Shown here in pieces: positions 59,544-64,000 of a DNA stretch of 64,000 bases. A model generated the notes under the pieces. That model was not told the origin of the DNA. It worked only from the letters and a program-made list of their open reading frames with translations, and did no database searches. Source of the DNA: UBA11164 sp034376725 (lineage in GTDB: Bacteria > Pseudomonadota > Gammaproteobacteria > Xanthomonadales > Xanthomonadaceae); assembly GCA_034376725.1 (NCBI GenBank), contig JAXMJH010000092.1, positions 1-64,000 of the forward strand, in the 5' to 3' direction. Both the position numbers and the translations under genes were made by a program. How positions within the stretch are numbered: position 1 is the stretch's first letter; each line of letters starts with the position of its first letter.

Positions 59544-61026
59544 GGCGCTGTCCGGCGGCCTGGAGCGACGCCTTCATCCGCTGTCGTGGCTGTTTGTACT
59601 GCTGGCCAGCCTGCGCGAGTTTGCTGTGCCGCTGCTGGCCGCGCTGGTCTTTGGCAGCCGCAGCGAATCGCCCTGGGAGCTGATCGGCCTGATCGGCGGC
59701 GGCCTTCTGGCGGTTAACGCGGTGGTGGCTTATTTCAGCTATCGATTCCGCATCGACCATGACGAGCTGATGATCCGAAGCGGCGTCTTTCAGCGTCAGT
59801 TGCGGCATATTCCGTTCCGCCGGATTCACAACGTCACCGTTCATCAGAACCTGCTGCATCGCCTGCTGGGAGTGGCCGAGGTCAAGCTCGAATCCGCCGG
59901 CGGCGTGAAGCCCGAGGCGCACATGCGGGTGCTGCGCCTGTCCGACGCCCAGGCGCTGGAGGCGCTGGTACGCCGTCGCGGTGCGGCGGCCGACGACTGC
60001 CAACCAGAGCCGGTCGGATCGCCGCCGCTGCTGGCGCTGGATACCGCCGAGCTGGTGCGCCTGGGATTGATTTCCAATCGCGGCATGGTGCTGGTGGCGG
60101 CGATCATCGGCGTGCTGGCGCAATCGGGTTCGAATGTTTTCAGCAATCTCGTCGAGCGGGCATCGGCCCCGGTCATCGGCTGGGTCGCATCGACCCAGAT
60201 GGGCCTGCTGTCCTGGGTCGTCGGCGGGCTTCTGGTATTCCTGATGCTGGCTGCGGCGCTGCGGCTGCTTTCGGTGCTGCTGGCGATCGCCCGCTTTCAC
60301 GGCTTCACGCTTCAACAGGAGGAAGACCGGCTGCGGGTCGATGCCGGGCTGCTCACCCGGATCCGGGCCAATGCGCCGCTGCGCCGAATCCAGGCCTGGC
60401 ACCGGCACGAAAGCCTGCTGCACCGCTGGTTCGGCCGGCAGAGCCTGAGCGTCGATACCGCCACCACGGTGGCCGCCAATCAGACCAACTCGCTGCGCGA
60501 GCTGGTGCCGCTGGCGACCGCCGAGCGGATCGATGACCTGCTCGCCGGCTGGCTGCCAAACGCCGACTGGCAACGTCGCCAATGGCACCCGATTCACCCA
60601 CGGGCCTGGCGACGCATGCTCAAGCTGCCGGTGTTCATCACCCTTGCTGCAAGCGTGGCGCTGAGCCTGCGCGTTGGGCCGATGGCGTTCTGGCTGCTGT
60701 TGCTGCTGCCCTGGTGGCTGCTGCGCGCCCGCAAGCTGGCGCACTGCCTGCGCTACAGCGTCGACCCGCATCTGGTGGCGATTCGCTCGGGCTGGCTGGG
60801 CCGGCACTGGCGGTTTGCCGAAATCGCCAAACTGCAGGGTCTCCGCCTCACCCGCTCACCGTTCGACCGGCGCACCGGCATGGCCACCCTCTGGCTGGAC
60901 ACCGCCGGCGCCAGCGGCAACCCGATGGCGCCCACCCTGCGCATTCCCTACCTGCCCGAAGCCGAAGCCCGACGGTTGCTGACCGACCTGAGCGAGCGGA
61001 TCGCCGCGACGCGGTTGAAGTGGTAG
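59527..61026 (+). CDS. Bacterial PH-domain membrane protein, YdbT type
   Basis: The protein is 499 residues with three bPH2 repeats, each following a membrane hairpin. Motifs are IRSGVFQRQLRHIPFRRIHN, EEDRLRVDAGLLTRIRANAP with RRIQAWHRHESLLHRWFGRQ, and AIRSGWLGRHWRFAEIAKLQ. It overlaps the YdbS-type gene by 17 bases. A second ATG two codons downstream is possible. It converges on trkH across the G-rich repeat region. Confidence 0.85.
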   Translation: MTMPSEALSGGLERRLHPLSWLFVLLASLREFAVPLLAALVFGSRSESPWELIGLIGGGLLAVNAVVAYFSYRFRIDHDELMIRSGVFQRQLRHIPFRRIHNVTVHQNLLHRLLGVAEVKLESAGGVKPEAHMRVLRLSDAQALEALVRRRGAAADDCQPEPVGSPPLLALDTAELVRLGLISNRGMVLVAAIIGVLAQSGSNVFSNLVERASAPVIGWVASTQMGLLSWVVGGLLVFLMLAAALRLLSVLLAIARFHGFTLQQEEDRLRVDAGLLTRIRANAPLRRIQAWHRHESLLHRWFGRQSLSVDTATTVAANQTNSLRELVPLATAERIDDLLAGWLPNADWQRRQWHPIHPRAWRRMLKLPVFITLAASVALSLRVGPMAFWLLLLLPWWLLRARKLAHCLRYSVDPHLVAIRSGWLGRHWRFAEIAKLQGLRLTRSPFDRRTGMATLWLDTAGASGNPMAPTLRIPYLPEAEARRLLTDLSERIAATRLKW

Positions 61027-61031
61027 AGGCC

Positions 61032-61191
61032 GGGAATCGGGAATAGGGAATAGGGAATCGTAGAAGCGTCGCGGTGTCGATCCGTTGCGTGGTTTGTTCG
61101 ATTGCGTACACGCCCCCGACCCGGCGGCTTTTCCATTCCCGATTCCCCATTCCCAGCTCTACCGATTCCCGATTCCCTATTCCCCATTCCC
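61032..61191. repeat. Inverted array of GGGAATC-type heptads between convergent genes
   Basis: On the plus strand GGG tracts start at 61032, 61039, 61046 and 61053 with AATC or AATA between. From 61138 to 61191 the complement appears (ATTCCCGATTCCC ... CCATTCCC), with at least six CCC tracts. The two arms can fold into one long hairpin or two G-quadruplexes on opposite strands. No gene lies inside. Confidence 0.85.
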
Positions 61192-61203
61192 AGCCCCCAA
61201 GAG

Positions 61204-62658
61204 CTACTGCCGCCAGAAACCCGGCATCAACAGCACCAGCACGGTGAACACTTCCAGGCGGCCCATGATCATCGCGATGATGCCCAGCCAGACCGCACCG
61301 CTGTTGACGCTGCTGAAGTTGCTGGCGACCTCGCCGAGGCCTGGGCCGAGGTTGGTCAGGGTGGCGGTGGCGGCGCCGAAGCTGGAGAGGATGTCCAGGC
61401 CGGTGGCGTTCATCGCCAGCACCAGGACCACGAAACACAGCATCCACAGGCCGACGAAGCCGCTGACCGACAGCACCACGCTCTCCGAGACCCGCTTGCC
61501 GCCCATCTTGACCAGAAACTGGCCCTTGGGATGTACCAGCTGGCGCACTTCGCGAAAGCCCTGGCGCAACAGCATCATTACCCGCGCCACCTTGATGCCG
61601 CCGACGGTGGAGCCCGCGCAACCGCCGATGAACGCCAGCCCGAGCAGCAGCAGCGGCGCCACGCCGGCCCAGTGATTGAATCCGGTGGTCGCAAAGCCGG
61701 TGGTGGTCAGGTTGGAGACGACCTGGAAGGTGCCGTGCCTCACGCTCTCGCCCAGCGAGTTGAAGCTGCCGCCCAGCCACAAGGTCAGCGCGATGATGGT
61801 GCTGGCGCCGACGATGATGCGCAAGTAGGTTCGCAACTCGGAGTCGGCGAAATAGACCGTAGTGGTGGCGCGCCGCCAGGCGACGTAGTGCAGTCCAAAA
61901 TTGATGCCGCCCAGGATCATGAACAGGATCGCCACCCAGTCGATGATCGGGTTGTTCCAGTAATCGAAAGCCGCGTCGTGGGTGGAAAAACCGGCCGTCG
62001 ACACGGTCGACATGGCGTGACCGACCGCGTCGAACAGCGACATGCCGGCCAGCCAGTAGGCCAGTGCGCACAGTGCGGTCAGCGCGGCATAGACCGTCCA
62101 CAGCGCCTTGGCGGTTTCGGCGATCCGCGGGGTGAGTTTGGTGTCCTTGCCGGGTCCGGTCGATTCGGCGCGAAACAGTTGGGTACCGCCGATCTTGAGC
62201 ATCGGCAGGATCGCCACCGCCAGGATCACGATGCCCATGCCGCCGAGAAACTGCAGCAGCTGTCGGTAGAACAACACGCTTTTAGGCAGTGCATCCAGAC
62301 CGACGATGATGGTTGCCCCGGTGGTGGTCAGCCCGGAGGTCGCTTCGAACAGCGCTGCGGTGAAATTCAGATGCGGCGGCGCATACATGAAGGGCAGCGC
62401 CGAGACCACGCTGGCCGCCACCCAGGTCAAGGTGACGATGACGAAGCCGTCGCGCAGACGCAGCTCGTAGACCACGCGCCGCACCGGCCAGAACAACGCC
62501 ACGCCCAGCAGAGCGCTCAACGCGAAACTGGAAAAGAACACGTGCGCCACCGGCTCGTCCAGCGCCAGCGCCAGCAGTGCCGGCGGCAGCTTGCTGAGCG
62601 AGGAAAACGCGATGATCATGCCCAGCACGCGCTGGATCGCCGCCAACCGACGGTTCAC
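61204..62658 (-). CDS. trkH: Trk-type K+ uptake membrane subunit
   Basis: The protein is 484 residues. Four filter loops are visible: TSGLTTTGATIIVG, MSTVSTAGFSTHD, SNLTTTGFATTGFNHW and ATATLTNLGPGLGEVASN. Each supports one of the four MPM repeats. It imports K+ in the inner membrane with TrkA. GTG/ATG start at 62658 overlaps the trkA stop by four bases (ATGA). It lies downstream of trkA on the minus strand. Confidence 0.93.
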   Translation of the reverse strand: MNRRLAAIQRVLGMIIAFSSLSKLPPALLALALDEPVAHVFFSSFALSALLGVALFWPVRRVVYELRLRDGFVIVTLTWVAASVVSALPFMYAPPHLNFTAALFEATSGLTTTGATIIVGLDALPKSVLFYRQLLQFLGGMGIVILAVAILPMLKIGGTQLFRAESTGPGKDTKLTPRIAETAKALWTVYAALTALCALAYWLAGMSLFDAVGHAMSTVSTAGFSTHDAAFDYWNNPIIDWVAILFMILGGINFGLHYVAWRRATTTVYFADSELRTYLRIIVGASTIIALTLWLGGSFNSLGESVRHGTFQVVSNLTTTGFATTGFNHWAGVAPLLLLGLAFIGGCAGSTVGGIKVARVMMLLRQGFREVRQLVHPKGQFLVKMGGKRVSESVVLSVSGFVGLWMLCFVVLVLAMNATGLDILSSFGAATATLTNLGPGLGEVASNFSSVNSGAVWLGIIAMIMGRLEVFTVLVLLMPGFWRQ

Positions 62659-64000
62659 AGCCAGGTCGCTCCGGCCTGAAACAGCGCGGTGAGCTGCGGC
62701 AACTGGCTCTTGTCCATGAGAAACACGATCAGATGGTCTTCCGGTTCGATCACCACATCGTGGTGGGCGATCAGCAGGGTGTTGCCGCGCACTACGCCGC
62801 CGATGGTGGCCGAGCTGGGCAGGTCGATCTCCTCCAGTCCGCGACCGATGGCGCGCGAACTGCGCGCATCGCCACGCACCACCACCTCGATCACTTCTGC
62901 TGCACCGCGCCGCAGCGAGTAGACCTGGGCCGGCGCGCCCTCGCGGATGTGCGCCAGCAATGCGCCGAGGGTGATCTGTTGCGGACTGACCGCGATGTCG
63001 ATGCTGCCGCCCTGCACCAGGTCGGCGTATGCCGGGCGATTGATCAGCGCCATCACCCGGCTGCAGCCGAGCCGCTTGGCCAGCATCGCCGAGAGGATGT
63101 TGGCCTCGTCGTCGTTGGTCAGTCCGCAGTAGATGTCGGTCTGATCGATGTTCTCCTCGCGCAGCAGTTCCTCGTCGGCAGCATCGCCGACCAGGACGAT
63201 GGAGTTGACCAGGTCTTCCGAGATGGCGCGGGCGCGCTCGCGCGAGTGCTCGAGAATCTTCACCGAATAGCGGTTCTCCAGGGACCGGGCCAGCGCGCGG
63301 CCGATGTTGCCGCCGCCGGCGATGAATACCCGCCGGGCCGGGTGACCGTCGACCCGGCGCAGTTCGTTCATCACGAGGCGGATATCGCGCGGCGCGGCCA
63401 GAAAAAACACTTCGTCATCGGCCTCGATGATGGTGTTGCCTTCCGGCTTCACCGCGCGATGCCCGCGGTAGATCGCCGCGACCCGGGCATCGACCTTGGG
63501 CAGATGCTGGCGCAACTCGCGTATCTGGTGGCCGACCAGCGCCCCGCCGGGCACGGCGCGCACGCCGACCAACTGAGCATGACCGTTGGCGAAATCCAGC
63601 ACCTGCAGTGCGCCCGGATACTCAATTAGTCGCTCGACATGCTTGCAGACCAGATGCTCGGGGCTGATGGCAGCGGTCACGGCGGGGTGTTCGCCGAGCG
63701 TGAGCGAATCGACCTGCATGTATTCGGCTTCGCGCAACCGGGCCACGCGGGTCGGCGTGCGGTAGCGGGTGCGGGCGACGTGGCAGGCAACCAGATTCAC
63801 CTCATCGCTGGAAGTGACCGCGACGATCATCTCGGCGTCCTCGGCCCCGGCCTGGCCCAGCACGCTGGGCAGCGAAGCGTGACCGACCACGGTACGAATA
63901 TCGAGCCGCTCGACCAGCGCGCGCAGCCGATTGATGTCGGTGTCGACCACGGTGATGTCGTTGTTCTCCGAGGCCAGCGCCGCAGCCACCGAGGAACCGA
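62655..64000 (-). CDS. trkA: TrkA K+ uptake regulatory subunit (partial, start beyond window)
   Basis: At least 448 residues are visible. Two TrkA-N Rossmann domains (NDITVVDTDINRLRALVERL; RRVFIAGGGNIGRALARSLE) each precede a TrkA-C domain (LIEYPGALQVLDFANGHA; LPSSATIGGVVRGNTLLI). NAD(H)- and ATP-binding regulates TrkH gating at the cytoplasmic face. The first Gly-rich loop and start lie to the right of 64000. The stop overlaps the trkH ATG. Confidence 0.93.
   Translation of the reverse strand, partial: GSSVAAALASENNDITVVDTDINRLRALVERLDIRTVVGHASLPSVLGQAGAEDAEMIVAVTSSDEVNLVACHVARTRYRTPTRVARLREAEYMQVDSLTLGEHPAVTAAISPEHLVCKHVERLIEYPGALQVLDFANGHAQLVGVRAVPGGALVGHQIRELRQHLPKVDARVAAIYRGHRAVKPEGNTIIEADDEVFFLAAPRDIRLVMNELRRVDGHPARRVFIAGGGNIGRALARSLENRYSVKILEHSRERARAISEDLVNSIVLVGDAADEELLREENIDQTDIYCGLTNDDEANILSAMLAKRLGCSRVMALINRPAYADLVQGGSIDIAVSPQQITLGALLAHIREGAPAQVYSLRRGAAEVIEVVVRGDARSSRAIGRGLEEIDLPSSATIGGVVRGNTLLIAHHDVVIEPEDHLIVFLMDKSQLPQLTALFQAGATWL

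Noticed and set aside
61032..61191. CRISPR-like or tandem minisatellite
   Set aside because: Units are seven bases with no unique spacers and appear in both orientations, so it is a heptad repeat and not a CRISPR.

Overview
The window is chromosomal DNA of a high-G+C gammaproteobacterium. The set of housekeeping genes (rpoD, pyrC, hemC downstream of an AlgZ/AlgR pair, dusA, plsY, birA-coaX, trkA-trkH) and the heptad GGGAATC-type intergenic repeats best fit the Xanthomonadales and relatives. That placement is an inference from gene content and repeat style, not from a marker-gene tree.

Layout. 1-2300 is a small, less G+C-rich accessory patch: the end of an IS1595-type transposase, a secreted protein cut short beside it, and a decayed IS5-family transposase carrying two separate rearrangements. 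2300-10060 holds an XRE regulator, a KefB/C K+ antiporter, a giant membrane ankyrin protein coupled to YcgL, a nitrilase with a stop codon right after its catalytic Cys, and a DUF2845 protein. 10066-18180 holds pyrC, a thioesterase, a metallo-beta-lactamase-fold enzyme, two low-complexity secreted proteins, a GFA enzyme and a four-gene PspA / YqiJ / flotillin operon. 18300-31430 holds dusA, a CtlX-like enzyme, a PhoP/PhoQ-type pair, MtfA, a fused fatty-acid kinase beside plsY, birA-coaX-SPOR, tRNA-Thr, rhodanese-arginase and a PagL-like deacylase. 31527-45090 is a sulfur island. 45242-64000 holds hemC-algR-algZ, an esterase, an LpxO-like hydroxylase, the DUF3999/DUF2339 pair, a FrnE-type oxidoreductase, a CAT-anticodon tRNA, rpoD, dtd, an LpxL-like acyltransferase, two bacterial-PH proteins and the Trk K+ uptake genes.

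How the genes work together. The sulfur island combines the three subunits of a SoeABC-type cytoplasmic sulfite dehydrogenase with an SLC13-type anion transporter, a complete sulfate ABC importer, an anion porin, a DUF2292 protein and an Rrf2 regulator. The importer block sits, in opposite orientation, between soeB and soeC, so sulfate uptake and sulfite oxidation share one locus. A second theme is the envelope: PhoPQ, PagL-like, LpxO-like and LpxL-like genes together imply regulated lipid A remodelling, and PspA, YqiJ and flotillin imply a membrane-stress system. A third theme is K+ homeostasis (KefB/C, TrkA, TrkH).

A sequence-level signal not tied to any single gene: at least six genes (XRE regulator, kefB/C, dusA, plsY, SPOR, lpxL) have a -10-like hexamer exactly six bases before the start codon and no Shine-Dalgarno sequence. 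This is the geometry of leaderless mRNAs.
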